In this document: in pieces, positions 16,836 through 26,476 of the stretch
Layout: the number at the start of each line of letters is the position of its first letter
How positions within the stretch are numbered: position 1 is the stretch's first letter
Assembly: GCA_963825445.1 (NCBI GenBank)
Contig: CAWGTM010000020.1
Span: 124,001-188,000 of the forward strand
DNA from: Actinophytocola sp963825445
Lineage (GTDB): Bacteria > Actinomycetota > Actinomycetes > Mycobacteriales > Pseudonocardiaceae
Reading direction: 5' to 3'
DNA: 64,000 nucleotides
Position numbers and translations under genes: made by a program
Notes under the pieces: generated by a model
Seen by the model: only the letters and a program-made list of their open reading frames with translations
The model's database searches: none
Told to the model about the DNA's origin: nothing

Positions 16836-17385
16836 CGTCGTCCCCCTTGGGGTAGCAGGCGATCGCGAGCTGGAACGCGTCGCCCTCCTTGCCGCCGTAG
16901 CGGGTGAACATGTCCTGCAGCGTGGAACGCAGCTCGTCGAAGAACTCCTTGCGGCGATCGGCCGGCAGGCGGATCTGGCCGTTGACCCCGAGGGTGGGCA
17001 ACTCGGGCCGGGAGCGGTCGAGCGAACCGAGGTCGGACTGCACGGTCTCCACCAGTTCGATCAGGTAGCCGAGGCTCAGCTCGTCGCGGACCTGGCGGCC
17101 CCCGATCGTGCCGACCAGCTTCGGTGACAGCCAGTACGACCGCGCGCTCGCCTGGTAGATGCCCTCGATGATGCCGCGGACCTTGCGCTCCGAGACCTGC
17201 GTCACGAGACCGGCGTCGACCAGCCGTTTCACGTGGTAGTAGACCCGCTGGGGGGTCTGGTCGAGCTTCGCGCCGACCTCGGTGCACGAGTGTGGCTCGG
17301 CCAGGTGACGCAGCACTTCGACGCGCTGCGGCTTGAGCAGCGCCTCGGCCTGCTCGAAACCCTCGACGTACAAGAGATCTTTCAT
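16828..17385 (-). CDS. ArsR-like winged-helix transcriptional regulator
   Basis: 185 residues. The wHTH is at about 18-85 (LLKPQRVEVLRHLAEPHSC, TPQRVYYHVKRLVDAGLV), with a wing region QVSERKVRGIIEGIYQA. The C-terminal part (about 95-185) is helical with RLPADRRKEFFDELRSTL. There are no metal-binding cysteines, so it is probably not a metal sensor. It is divergent from the epimerase gene at 17438 and coupled to the SRPBCC gene. The 50-base divergent spacer contains a directly repeated GTGTTT (17397 and 17414) that could be its site. Confidence 0.85.
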   Translation of the reverse strand: MKDLLYVEGFEQAEALLKPQRVEVLRHLAEPHSCTEVGAKLDQTPQRVYYHVKRLVDAGLVTQVSERKVRGIIEGIYQASARSYWLSPKLVGTIGGRQVRDELSLGYLIELVETVQSDLGSLDRSRPELPTLGVNGQIRLPADRRKEFFDELRSTLQDMFTRYGGKEGDAFQLAIACYPKGDDDE

Positions 17386-17437
17386 AGTGCCTCCCAGTGT
17401 TTACATAAAACGAGTGTTTGTCAATATGGGGAAACCT

Positions 17438-18310
17438 ATGCTGGCGCCGATGAGCCACACACCGAGCCGGGTCCTGGTCACCGGGGCGGCGGGCCGGCTC
17501 GGCAGTGCGGTGCTCCGCGTGTTCGCGGCGCACGGCGTTGACGTAGTCGGCCTCGACCGCCAGGATCCAGGTCATGAAACGCCGTTCCACGCGGGTAGCG
17601 CCGCCGACGTCGAGCTGGTCCGCGCGGCCATGGCGGGCGTCGACACGGTGATCCACCTCGCCGCCACCCCCTCGCCGCTGCTGGGCACCCCCGTCGACGT
17701 GTTCGTCGGCAACGCCGCGGCGACCTTCGTGGTGCTCGACGAGGCGGCCCGCCAGGGCGTGCGACGCGCGGTGATCGCCAGCAGCCTGTCGATCACCGGC
17801 CTGCCCTTCGCGCCACGGCCGACGGCACCCGACTGGGTGCCGATCGACGAGTCCATGCCGCTGCGGGTGGCCGACCCCTACGCACTGTCCAAACAGGCCG
17901 ACGAGGCCACGGCCGCCATGGTCGCCCGCCGCGACGGCATGGCGGTCGTCGCGCTGCGGTTCCCAAAACTCGGGACACCGGAGTTCCTGACGGAGTTCGC
18001 GGCGCGGTACCGCGCCGAGCCGGGAGCGGGCGCCCACGAGCTGTGGGGTTATCTCGACATGCGGGACGCGGCCGAGGCCTGCTGGCTCGCCGCGACCGCG
18101 TCGGTCACGGGCGCGCACCCGCTCTACCTGGCCGCCCCCGAGACCCTCTCGCCGTACCCGACCGAGGTGCTGCTCGACCGCTACCTGCCCGACGTCCCGC
18201 GTCGGTCGCCGCTGCCCGGTCGCCAGGTGCCCATCGACACGTCCGCCGCCGCTTCGCTCATCGGTTTCACGCCGCAGTACCTGTACGACATCGAACCGGG
18301 GTTCCTATGA
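17438..18310 (+). CDS. NAD-dependent epimerase/dehydratase
   Basis: 290 residues, short-chain extended reductase. The dinucleotide-binding GAAGRLG motif follows RVLVTGAAGRLGSAVLR. VIHLAA lies near residue 75, and the catalytic Tyr-Lys pair is in DPYALSKQ. ATG 17438 is chosen because GGGGA sits 5-6 bases upstream; ATG 17450 and 17426 are alternatives. Its stop overlaps the ATG of the GH2 gene (ATGA), so it probably acts on a sugar released by that pathway. The exact substrate is unknown. Confidence 0.85.
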   Translation: MLAPMSHTPSRVLVTGAAGRLGSAVLRVFAAHGVDVVGLDRQDPGHETPFHAGSAADVELVRAAMAGVDTVIHLAATPSPLLGTPVDVFVGNAAATFVVLDEAARQGVRRAVIASSLSITGLPFAPRPTAPDWVPIDESMPLRVADPYALSKQADEATAAMVARRDGMAVVALRFPKLGTPEFLTEFAARYRAEPGAGAHELWGYLDMRDAAEACWLAATASVTGAHPLYLAAPETLSPYPTEVLLDRYLPDVPRRSPLPGRQVPIDTSAAASLIGFTPQYLYDIEPGFL

Positions 18311-21084
18311 CCTACTACGACGACCACGTGCCGCACTCGGGACTCCGGGCGCCACGCGCGGCGTTGCGATCCGACGCGCCGACGCTGGATCTCGCGGGGG
18401 ACTGGCGGTTCCGGTTGTCGCCGGTGGCCGACGTGCCCACCGACTTCGCGGCCGCCGACTTCGACGACTCGTCGTGGGACACGCTGCCCGTCCCCGCGCA
18501 CTGGGCGCTGCACGGACACGGGAAACCCTGGTACACCAACGTGGTCTACCCGTTCCCCGTCGACCCGCCGCACCCGCCGGAGCAGAACCCCACGGGCGAC
18601 CACCGGGTGGCGTTCGACGTGCCGGCCGACTGGGTGGGCGCCGAGGTGGTGCTGCGCTTCGACGGCGTCGAGTCGTGCGCGCGGGCCTGGCTCAACGGCA
18701 CGGAACTGGGCTTCTGGACGGGCAGCCGGCTGCCGGCCGAGTTCGACGTGGGGCCGCTGCTCACGCCGGGCCGCAACGTGCTCGCCGTCCGCGTGCACCA
18801 GTGGTCGGCCGCGAGCTACCTCGAGGACCAGGACATGTGGTGGCTGCCGGGGATCTTCCGCGGCGTGACGCTGTCCCGCCGGCCGGGGGCGCGATCGACG
18901 ACGTGTTCGTGCACGCGTTCTACCTGGACGGTCAGGGAACGCTGCGGGTCGACGCGTCGGTGCCGGCGACCGTGTCCGTGCCGGCACTCGGCATCCACGA
19001 CCTGGCCACGGGGTCCACGGTCACCGTGCCCGTGGCGCCGTGGAGCGCCGAGTCACCGACGCTGTACGACGCCACCGTGTCCACCTCGGGCGAGACCGTC
19101 GCGTTGCGGATCGGCTTCCGCACGGTGTCCATCGTGGACGGTGTGCTGCTGGTGAACGGCTCGCCGCTGGCGCTGCGGGGAGTCAACCGCCACGAGTTCC
19201 ACCCGGACACCGGGCGGGCCGTGAGCTACGAGACCATGCGCGAGGACGTGCTGCTCATGAAGCAGCACAACATCAACGCCGTGCGCACCAGCCACTACCC
19301 GCCGGACGCCCGGTTCCTCGACCTGTGCGACGAGCTGGGCCTGTGGGTGATCGACGAGTGCGACCTCGAGACCCACGGGTTCTACTTCACCGGCTGGGAC
19401 AAGAACCCGTCGGACGTGCCGGAGTGGCGGGAGGCCTATCTGGACCGCATGCGCCGCACGGTCGAGCGGGATAAGAACCACCCGAGCATCGTGTTGTGGT
19501 CGCTGGGCAACGAGAGCCACACGGGCGCCAACCTCGCGGCCATGGCGGCGTGGACTCGCGACCGCGACCCGTCGCGGCCGATCCACTACGAGGGTGATCT
19601 GGCGTGTGAGTACGTCGACGTGTACAGCCGGATGTACGCCTCGCACGAGGAAACGCTGGCGATCGGGCAGCAGGACGAGAAGCCCCTCGACGACGCCGAC
19701 CAGGACGCTCGCCGCCGCGCGATGCCGTTCGTGCAGTGCGAGTACGCACACGCCATGGGCAACGGCCCCGGTGGGCTCGCCGAGTACGTCGAGCTGTTCG
19801 ACAGGTACCCGCGGTGCGCCGGGGGTTTCGTGTGGGAGTGGATCGACCACGGCCTGCGGCACCCGGAGTTCGAGTACGCGTACGGCGGCGACTACGGCGA
19901 ACCGATCCACGACGACAACTTCGTGATCGACGGGCTGCTGTTCCCCGACCGCACACCGTCACCCGGCTTGCTGGACCTGAAGAAGGTGTACGAGCCGCTG
20001 CGCATGTCGTTCGAGGACGGCAAACTGACGGTGACACCACTGCGTCCGCTGCCAGCTTTGCGTTACGAGTGGACGGCCGGTTCTGCGTCGGGCTCCTTAA
20101 ATGTGCCGGCGGACGGCGGTGTGGTGGCCTTGCCGGCGGTGACCGACGTCCTGACGGTCAGCGCCGTCCTGGCGTCCGACGAACCGTGGGCACCGGCCGG
20201 TCATGAGGTGGCTTGGGCTCAGCACCAGGTGACGTCCCCGCCAGCGCTACCGGCGCAGACGGCGGACCGTCCACAGCAGACTTCTGATGGGTTCTCCCTG
20301 GGCCCGGCGGAGTTCGACCGAACCGGCCGCCTGCGGTCCCTGGGTGGGTTGCCGTTGGGTGCACCACGACTGGAACTGTGGCGCGCCCCGACGGACAACG
20401 ACCGCGGTCCGAGCGCGAAGCTCGACCAGACGTGGCAGGCGACTGGGACTGCATCGCCTGACCCAGCGCGTGGATTCGGTGACGGCCGACGCGGGTCTCG
20501 TGGTGCGCACGCGAGTCGCGGCCGCGGCCACCGCACTCGGCGCGTACGTGACGTACACCTGGTCCGCTGCCGGCGACGGCCTGGACCTGGTGGTGGACAT
20601 CGCCCCGGACGGCGCGTGGACCGACCGGGTCGCGAAACTGGGCGTGGTACTGACCCTGCCGGCCACGCTGGACCGGGTCACCTGGTGGGGTCGTGGCCCC
20701 GGAGAGTCCTATCCGGACACCGGGATGGCCGCCAGGTACGGCGAGTACACGGCGACCGTGGCCGAACTGCAGACCCCGTACATCCGTCCACAGGAGAACG
20801 GCCGCCGAGCGGACGTCCGGTGGGCCACCCTCACCGATTCCTCGGGCAGCGGCGTACGCGTCAGCGGGACGGGCTTCGGCCTGACCGCCCGCCCCTGGAC
20901 CGACGCGGCCCTGGCCGCGGCCAAGCACCGCAACGAACTCGTGCCGGGCGAGGAGATCGAGCTGATCATCGACGCGGGCCACCAGGGCATCGGCACGGGC
21001 TCGTGCGGCCCGGGCACCCTGCCGGAGTACGACCTGTATCTGACGGAGACGAGCCTGCACCTGCACCTGGCACCGGTGCGCTAG
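18307..21084 (+). pseudogene. GH2 beta-galactosidase (LacZ type), two compensating frameshifts
   Basis: The total length is 926 codons, the size of LacZ-type enzymes. Frame one covers the sugar-binding domain (about 195 residues) up to LSRRPG. Near the G5 run at 18885-18889 the reading moves by one missing base to IDDVFVHAFY. This frame holds the catalytic acid LGNESHTG and nucleophile QCEYAHAMGN. Near 20448 one extra base returns it to the original frame at LHRLTQRVDSV, which carries the C-terminal domain with WGRGPGESYPDT. Everything needed for activity is present apart from the two shifts, so they may be sequencing errors. It overlaps the epimerase by 4 bases and the RspA-like gene tail-to-tail. 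Confidence 0.85.
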
Positions 21085-22341
21085 GGCGACTCGAGGCCGC
21101 CGTCCGGGCGACGGACCCGGGCGGCCCAGCGCTCGTGCTGCACCCGTCTCCGGCACGAACTTCGCCGCCAGCTTCTCGTCGAGGTCGACGCCCCACCCCG
21201 GTGCGTCGGACGGATACAGGTACCCGTCGACCGCCACCGGCGTGCCCGGGAACACCTCCAGCGTCGCGTCGTTGTACACGTGGCCTTCCTGCACTCCGAA
21301 CGCCGAAGTCGTCACGTCCAGTGCCACGTTCGCCGCCACTCCCACCGGCGACACGTCACCCGGTCCGTGCCAAGCCGTTCGTACCCCGGTGAACTCGCAC
21401 AACGCCACCAGTTTGCGGCACGCCGACAGCCCGCCGACCGTGGACACGTGGACCCGCAACAGATCCACGCCACCGGTCTGCACCAGTCGCGCCGCGTCGG
21501 CCAGTGACGACAGCTGCTCCCCGCACGCGATCGGCACGGGCGACGCGGCCGTGACCGACGGCAGCTTGTCGTAGTGTTCCGGCGCGATCGGGTCCTCCAG
21601 GAAGTACAACCGGTACGGCTCCAGCGAACGCGCCAGCACGATCGCCTGCTTCGGTGTCAGCCGCGAGTGCACGTCGTGCAGCAGCTCAACCTCGTCGCCC
21701 AGTGCCGTCCGCGCCTCGGCGAACAGCCGCGGCGTCACCGCCAGGTACCGGTTGACGTCCCACCCGTCGGGATACGGCGCCCGCGGGTACCCACCCGGCG
21801 TGCCCGGCGCCCCGTACGTGCCGAGGCCCGGCCCGCCGGTCTGCAGCCGCACGTGCCGATATCCCTCGGCCACCAGCGAACGCGCGTGGTCGATCGTCTC
21901 CTCGACCGTGGCACCCGACGCGTGCAGATACGTGTCGGCCGCCGCGCGGACCCGCCCGCCGAGCAGCTCGTACACCGGCATCCCCGCGCGCTTGCCCGCG
22001 ATGTCCCACAGCGCCTGGTCCACTCCGGACAGTGCGTTGTTCAGCACGGGACCGTTGCGCCAGTACGACGAAAGGTGCACCAGCCGGTTGATGTCCTCGA
22101 TGTCGGCCGGGTGCCGCCCGATCAGCAGCGGTGCCACGTGCTGGTCGACGGCCGCGACCACCGCGTGGAAGCGCTGGGTGAACGTGGCGCAGCCCAACCC
22201 GAACAGCCCGGGCTCGGATGTGTCCACCCGCACGACCACCAGCGGGATGCCCTCCGGCGCGGTCACGATCGCCCGCACCCCGGTGATCCGCAGCCGGTCA
22301 CGGCCCGGCCAGGGCGCCTGCGTCTCGGGCATAACGGTCAC
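21081..22341 (-). pseudogene. enolase-superfamily sugar-acid dehydratase (RspA/ManD-like), C-terminal frameshift
   Basis: The first 400 residues read as an acid-sugar dehydratase of the mandelate racemase group: RLRITGVRAIVTAPEG, then WDIAGKRAGMPVYELLGG, LLHDVHSRL, FLEDPI and GEQLSS supply metal ligands, and RTAWHGPGD holds the catalytic His. After FVPET one extra base in the CCC at 21143-21145 shifts the frame. Without it the protein ends VQHERWAARVRRPDGG...ESP and stops at 21081. GTG 22341 has GGAGG upstream. It probably dehydrates an aldonic acid such as mannonate. The lesion may be a sequence error. Confidence 0.85.
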
Positions 22342-22359
22342 GGGCTGCCTCCAAGAAGA

Positions 22360-22390
22360 ACGGCGGCCCCCGGGAGTGAGGGGCCGCCGT
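22360..22390 (-). terminator. hairpin after GH30 gene
   Basis: ACGGCGGCCCC (22360-22370) pairs perfectly with GGGGCCGCCGT (22380-22390) across 9 bases. It lies 13 bases past the stop of the leftward GH30 gene and 19 bases before the RspA-like start. It should end GH30 transcription. Confidence 0.75.
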
Positions 22391-22403
22391 CCAGCCTAGG
22401 CGA

Positions 22404-24269
22404 TCACGCGGCCGGTGCCGTCCACTTCTGGTTGGCGGCCCCGGTACAGCTCCAGATCTGCAGACGAGTGCCGTTGGCCGAGGTGTTGCCCGTGGCGTCG
22501 AGGCACTTGTTCGCCCCCACGTTCACGATGTCCCCGTTCGCCACCCGGAAGTTCTGCGCCCCGGATCCCGTGCAGTCCCACAGTTGTAGCTGCGCTCCGT
22601 TCGCTGTGGACATTCCCGTGACGTCCAGGCACTTGCCGAGCGCCCGGAACGTGCCGTCGGTGCCGCGGGTCCACTGCTGGGCCGCGGATCCGTTGCAGTC
22701 CCACAGGTGCACGGCCGTGCCGTTGGCCGGGTTCGCGCCGGCAACGTCCACGCACTTGCCGCCCAGCCCGGTGATCGGACCGGTGGCACCACCCGGCGGG
22801 TTGCTCGGCGTGCCGGCCCACGTGAACGTCGCCGAGGTCTGCGCCGGCAGCCCGTAGGTGAACGACTGGCCACCCCAGTTGACCCGGACACTCTGCGTGG
22901 AACCCGTGGTGTTGTACGCGATCAGCGCCTTCGACCCGTCCGGGTTGCGCCACGCCACGTTCCGGACCGAACCGTTGTCGTTCGTGTCGATCCGCCGCGC
23001 ACCCGGCTTCACGAACTTCGTCAGGTGACCCATCGTGTAGTACTCGGTGGTGAAGTCGACCTGACCGTGGCGACCATCCCCGTTGTGGACGGTGATGAGC
23101 CCGTTGCAGGTGCCGCAGCCACCGTTGTGCGGGTTGTGGTTCTGGTCGATGGCCAGGCTCCACTTGGTGACCGTGCGGGCGAAGTTACGCGTGGTGTTGA
23201 TGATGTAGTTCATGTCGTCGGTGTGCTGGTTGCCCACCCAGGTGCCGCCGGACATCTCCGTGCCGTACTGCGGAATGCCGGGGTACTGGTTCTGTACGGC
23301 CGTCTGCTGGGACACGTTGCCGCCGTAGCCGTGCCACGCCACGCCACCGAAGTTCGGGTGGTTGCGGATGGCCGCGTCGTTCACGGCCGGCGCGCCGTAG
23401 GCCGCGTACTGGTCCCAGTTCCAGTCCAGTGCCAGTACCTTTGTGGACAGTCCGGCGTTCTGCAACGCGGGCAGCAGGTTGGTCTTCGTGAAGAACTGCA
23501 GCCCCGCACCGTTCCACATGGTCGACGGGTAACTCGCACAGCACGTCGGCTCGTTGTTCACCGACAGGAAGTTGATGGGAATCCCTTGCGCGGCATAGGC
23601 CTGCACGTACTTCACGAAGTACTGCGCGAGCGCGGCGTAGTACTGCGACTCCACCCAGCCGAGCAGATAGCTGTCGTTGTCCTTCATCCACGGCGGCGCG
23701 GACCACGGCGAGCCCATCACCTTGATCTGTGGGTTGAGCTGAAGTGCCTGCCTGGTCAACGGAACCACGTCGGTCAGGTCGTGGGCGACGGAGAACCGCG
23801 TGAGGTTCGGATCCGTCTGCCCGGCCGGCAGGTCGTTGTAGGTGTAGCTGAACCGCGCGAGGTCCGAGCCGCCCATCGGGTTGCGGATGAACGAGAGCCC
23901 GATGCCGGTGTTCGGATCGAACAGTCGGCGCATGGTGTCGTTGCGGGTGGCGGCGGACAGGACGTTGCTGGAGTTCATCAGCCACGCGGCCGAGTCGGTG
24001 AACGACGCGCCGCCGCCCTCGAACGGCTGGTACTGGGTGTTCTCGTTGACGTTGACGGTGACCTGGCCGGAACCGGTGCCCGGCTGGAAGGTCACGGGCG
24101 TCTGCTGCTGCAGGCCGCGGGTGACGTTCAGGCCGTCGGCGTCGTTCGTGGTGGTCAGGAAGATGTTGACCTGTTCACCGGCCGCCAGTGCGGGGCTGGT
24201 GGGAATGGTGAGGCCGGCGGCCGTGAGCAACACTGTGCCGGCGCCGATGAGCGTTCGTCGAAGGGACAT
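22404..24269 (-). CDS. secreted GH30 glycosidase with C-terminal CBM13
   Basis: 621 residues. A Sec signal peptide (MSLRRTLIGAGTVLLTAAG, cleavage after SPALA) precedes a GH30 (beta/alpha)8-barrel with beta-sandwich at about 35-475. The acid/base Glu is in SVNNEPTCC (near residue 238) and the nucleophile Glu in YGTEMSGG (near 335). After a short Pro/Gly linker, residues 500-621 form a ricin-type CBM13 with three repeats marked by CVDVAG, CLDVTG and CLDATG and the matching QQW/QLWDC/QKW signatures. GH30 members act on beta-1,6-glucans, glucosylceramide or xylans; which one is unclear. It follows the GH16 gene, 87 bases after it. Confidence 0.93.
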   Translation of the reverse strand: MSLRRTLIGAGTVLLTAAGLTIPTSPALAAGEQVNIFLTTTNDADGLNVTRGLQQQTPVTFQPGTGSGQVTVNVNENTQYQPFEGGGASFTDSAAWLMNSSNVLSAATRNDTMRRLFDPNTGIGLSFIRNPMGGSDLARFSYTYNDLPAGQTDPNLTRFSVAHDLTDVVPLTRQALQLNPQIKVMGSPWSAPPWMKDNDSYLLGWVESQYYAALAQYFVKYVQAYAAQGIPINFLSVNNEPTCCASYPSTMWNGAGLQFFTKTNLLPALQNAGLSTKVLALDWNWDQYAAYGAPAVNDAAIRNHPNFGGVAWHGYGGNVSQQTAVQNQYPGIPQYGTEMSGGTWVGNQHTDDMNYIINTTRNFARTVTKWSLAIDQNHNPHNGGCGTCNGLITVHNGDGRHGQVDFTTEYYTMGHLTKFVKPGARRIDTNDNGSVRNVAWRNPDGSKALIAYNTTGSTQSVRVNWGGQSFTYGLPAQTSATFTWAGTPSNPPGGATGPITGLGGKCVDVAGANPANGTAVHLWDCNGSAAQQWTRGTDGTFRALGKCLDVTGMSTANGAQLQLWDCTGSGAQNFRVANGDIVNVGANKCLDATGNTSANGTRLQIWSCTGAANQKWTAPAA

Positions 24270-24303
24270 GGTGCTCCTCGAATGCAGGGGGTCGAGGTGA
24301 GAC

Positions 24304-24341
24304 GGTGACGATGCCGCCGTGCGGGCGGCGGCATCGTCACC
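24304..24341 (-). terminator. 16-bp perfect hairpin between GH16 and GH30 genes
   Basis: GGTGACGATGCCGCCG (24304-24319) pairs perfectly with CGGCGGCATCGTCACC (24326-24341) across a 6-base loop. Only 34 bases separate it from the GH30 start, which leaves little room for a separate promoter. It may therefore act as a partial terminator or an mRNA-stabilising hairpin within one transcript. Confidence 0.7.
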
Positions 24342-24356
24342 GGATGGTGGGTCCCG

Positions 24357-25604
24357 TTACGGGACGGTCCACTTCTGGTTGGCGGCACCGGTACAGGTCC
24401 AGAGTTGGAGTCTGGCGCCGTTCGCCGAACTGCTGCCGGTGACGTCGACGCACTTGTCCGCCGCGACGTTCACGATGTCCCTGGCCGCGCTCACCGCGAA
24501 GTTCTGCGCGCCGGATCCGTTGCAGTCCCACAGTTGCAGCACCGCACCGTTGGCCGTGGACCCACCGCTGACGTCCAGGCACTTGCCCAGTGCGCGCAGC
24601 GAGCCGTTGGCGCCGCGGGTCCACTGCTGGGCCGCGGTTCCGTTGCAGTCCCACAGTTGGACGGGGGTGCCGTTGGCACTGTTGGCGCCGGCCACGTCGA
24701 TGCACTTGCCGCCGAGCCCGGTGATGCCGCCACCGCCGCCGCCACCCGAGTCGTTCGTCACGCGGACGTAGTCGATGGTCAGCGTGTTCGGGAACGGGGT
24801 GCTGCCGTTGGGGTCACCCGGCCAGTAGCCGCCGACCGCCAGGTTGAGGATCATGAAGAACGGGTGGTCGAAGACCCACCGTCGGCCGCCGAGGTCGGCG
24901 GGCGTCCTGGTCTGGAAGACGTTGCCGTCCACCGACCAGACCAGCCGGTTCGGGGACCAGACGACCTTGAACGTGTGGAACCCGTCGGCGAACGGGCTGC
25001 CGATCGAGTACCCCGCGCCGATGCCGCCCGATCCCGAGTAGCCGGGGCCGTGGATGGTGCCGTGCACGGTGTTCGGCTCGAAGCCGACGTTCTCCATGAT
25101 GTCGATCTCGCCGGCGTCGGGCCAGCCGCCGCCCGTGCCGAGCATCCAGAACGCCGGCCACATGCCTTGCCCGCGGGACATCTTGATGCGGGCCTCGTAG
25201 GTGCCGTAGGTCTGGGTGAACTTGCCGGCCGTGTTGAGCCTGGCGGAGGTGTACTCGCACCGGCCGTACCAGCACTGGTAGTTGTTGGGGTTCTCCCGCC
25301 GCGCGGTGATCACCAGGTTGCCCTGGCCGTCGTGCGCGGCGTTGCGGGTGGAGTTGGTGTAGTACTGCCGCTCGTGGTTGTTGACGTTGTCGCCGGTCTC
25401 CAACTGCCATTTGGAGCCGTCGACCGGTGCGCCGGCCGCTGCGTTGAACTCGTCCGCGAACGTGACCGCGTTGATCCCGACATCCGGAACGGGAGCAGCC
25501 GTTCCGGCGGCCGGAGCGACCACCGTGAGACCGAGGAGCGCCGACGCCATCGCGGTTAGCAGGGCGATGGATCTGGAACGGGAAAGGAGCCGCGTGGACT
25601 TCAT
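24357..25604 (-). CDS. secreted GH16 beta-glucanase with C-terminal CBM13
   Basis: 415 residues. The signal peptide contains SIALLTAMASALLGLTVV. The GH16 jelly-roll domain spans about 45-285 with the catalytic GEIDIMENVG near residue 165 (both Glu present) and WPAFWMLG before it. A Gly-rich linker leads to a CBM13 (about 293-415) with three repeats (CIDVAG, CLDVSG, CVDVTG) that closely match those of the neighbouring GH30. Bacterial GH16 enzymes of this type cut beta-1,3 or mixed-linkage glucans. ATG 25604 is preferred over the GTG codons just upstream. Three operator-like sites lie in its promoter (25625-25713). Confidence 0.94.
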   Translation of the reverse strand: MKSTRLLSRSRSIALLTAMASALLGLTVVAPAAGTAAPVPDVGINAVTFADEFNAAAGAPVDGSKWQLETGDNVNNHERQYYTNSTRNAAHDGQGNLVITARRENPNNYQCWYGRCEYTSARLNTAGKFTQTYGTYEARIKMSRGQGMWPAFWMLGTGGGWPDAGEIDIMENVGFEPNTVHGTIHGPGYSGSGGIGAGYSIGSPFADGFHTFKVVWSPNRLVWSVDGNVFQTRTPADLGGRRWVFDHPFFMILNLAVGGYWPGDPNGSTPFPNTLTIDYVRVTNDSGGGGGGGITGLGGKCIDVAGANSANGTPVQLWDCNGTAAQQWTRGANGSLRALGKCLDVSGGSTANGAVLQLWDCNGSGAQNFAVSAARDIVNVAADKCVDVTGSSSANGARLQLWTCTGAANQKWTVP

Positions 25605-25624
25605 TGTCACCACCGACGTCGTGT

Positions 25625-25645
25625 TTTGTTGTCCCTGGCAACAAA
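25625..25645. promoter_or_regulatory. TTTGTTG-N7-CAACAAA operator
   Basis: A perfect 7-bp dyad with a 7-base spacer, 20 bases before the GH16 start. On the minus strand a promoter with -35 TTGTCC and -10 CACTCT would place the transcription start at this site. The same dyad with one changed base per arm lies at 40688-40708 near the second GH16 gene, so both may answer to one regulator. Confidence 0.65.
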
Positions 25646-25653
25646 GAGTGCCA

Positions 25654-25665
25654 TGGTCCAGACCA
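25654..25665. promoter_or_regulatory. dre-like palindrome (DasR-type)
   Basis: TGGTCCAGACCA differs by one base from the core TGGTCTAGACCA of the DasR responsive element known from Streptomyces. It falls within the inferred -35/-10 spacer of the GH16 promoter. No GntR/DasR gene of that subfamily is in this window, so assignment rests on motif similarity alone. Confidence 0.5.
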
Positions 25666-25697
25666 CCGGGACAAGAGGTCAGACGTATTTTCTGTAA

Positions 25698-25713
25698 CCG
25701 GTTCCGGAACCGG
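25698..25713. promoter_or_regulatory. 16-bp perfect palindrome upstream of GH16 promoter
   Basis: CCGGTTCCGGAACCGG is fully self-complementary. It lies about 95 bases before the GH16 start, just behind the inferred -35 region. It could bind an activator; no specific protein can be named. Confidence 0.4.
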
Positions 25714-25740
25714 GTCCGGCCTGCTCGACCTCGACGGCGG

Positions 25741-25785
25741 ACAGACCAGTGCCCTGGCGGTGAAAACGCCAGGGCACTGGTCTGT
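25741..25785 (-). terminator. 19-bp perfect hairpin after stress-protein gene
   Basis: ACAGACCAGTGCCCTGGCG (25741-25759) pairs perfectly with its complement at 25767-25785 across GTGAAAA. It lies 6 bases past the stop of the gene at 25792-26283 and is a strong rho-independent-type terminator without a long T tract, as usual in actinobacteria. Confidence 0.9.
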
Positions 25786-25791
25786 GAAAGC

Positions 25792-26283
25792 TCAGAGGAT
25801 CGGGGTCAGTCCCACGAGCAGTGTGCGGCCGAGTTCGGCGTTGCGCGGCTTGCAGAGCACGTCGTAGCGCCGCGCCACCAGCTGGCTGTGCGACACGAAG
25901 TCGCGCTTGCCCCTGGTCGCGCCGTACCGCATCGCGGCCGCGGCCATGGCGAACGCGATACCGGACACCAGGCCGATGAGCAGCGGATACAGGCCTGCGC
26001 CGACCGTGAACAAGGTCAACAGCAGGCCCACGAACATGCCGAGCCAGGCACCGGACGCGGCGGCCGCGCCGAGCACCCGACCCCAGGTCAGCCGGGCCGC
26101 GACCCGCTCGACGAGCATCGGTTCCACGCCGACGATCGTGACGTCCTGCACGGGGAACTCGCTGTCCGCCAGATGGTCGACGGCCCTCTGGGCCTGCTCG
26201 TAGGTGTCGTATGAGCCGATCGGCCAGCCTTCCGGCAGGGTCGGCAGGTTGGTCGGCTGGGGCGGGCTGAACGCTGTCGTCAT
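25792..26283 (-). CDS. general stress protein 17M-like membrane protein
   Basis: 163 residues. The N-terminal part (about 18-70) is the YflT/GSP17M fold, with IGSYDTYEQAQRAVDHLAD and VTIVGVEPM. Two glycine-rich hydrophobic segments follow at about 75-125 (ASGAWLGMFVGLLLTLF, YPLLIGLVSGIAFAMAAAAM). The C-terminus is soluble and basic. ATG 26283 has GGAGGTGA a few bases upstream. Such proteins are common stress-associated membrane proteins of unknown function in actinobacteria. Confidence 0.8.
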   Translation of the reverse strand: MTTAFSPPQPTNLPTLPEGWPIGSYDTYEQAQRAVDHLADSEFPVQDVTIVGVEPMLVERVAARLTWGRVLGAAAASGAWLGMFVGLLLTLFTVGAGLYPLLIGLVSGIAFAMAAAAMRYGATRGKRDFVSHSQLVARRYDVLCKPRNAELGRTLLVGLTPIL

Positions 26284-26476
26284 GTCGGTCACCTCCATCG
26301 GGGGTTCTGCTACCCGGTACAACGCGCCGATATGCCCCGCTGTGCCCCGAACGCCGAGTTCACAGCCACTTCTCAGCCTGCGTACAGCGTCGGCGTACGT
26401 CCGATCGCGTACGTCGAGCGCCGCTCCTCGTCTGACGATGCGGACCATCCGCCGGGTGCATGTCCACACGTGACGG

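Noticed and set aside
26390..26415. Direct repeat GCGTACGTC upstream of the response-regulator 3' end
   Set aside because: It is only two copies of nine bases in a gap downstream of one gene and upstream of another, with no promoter context to support an operator call.
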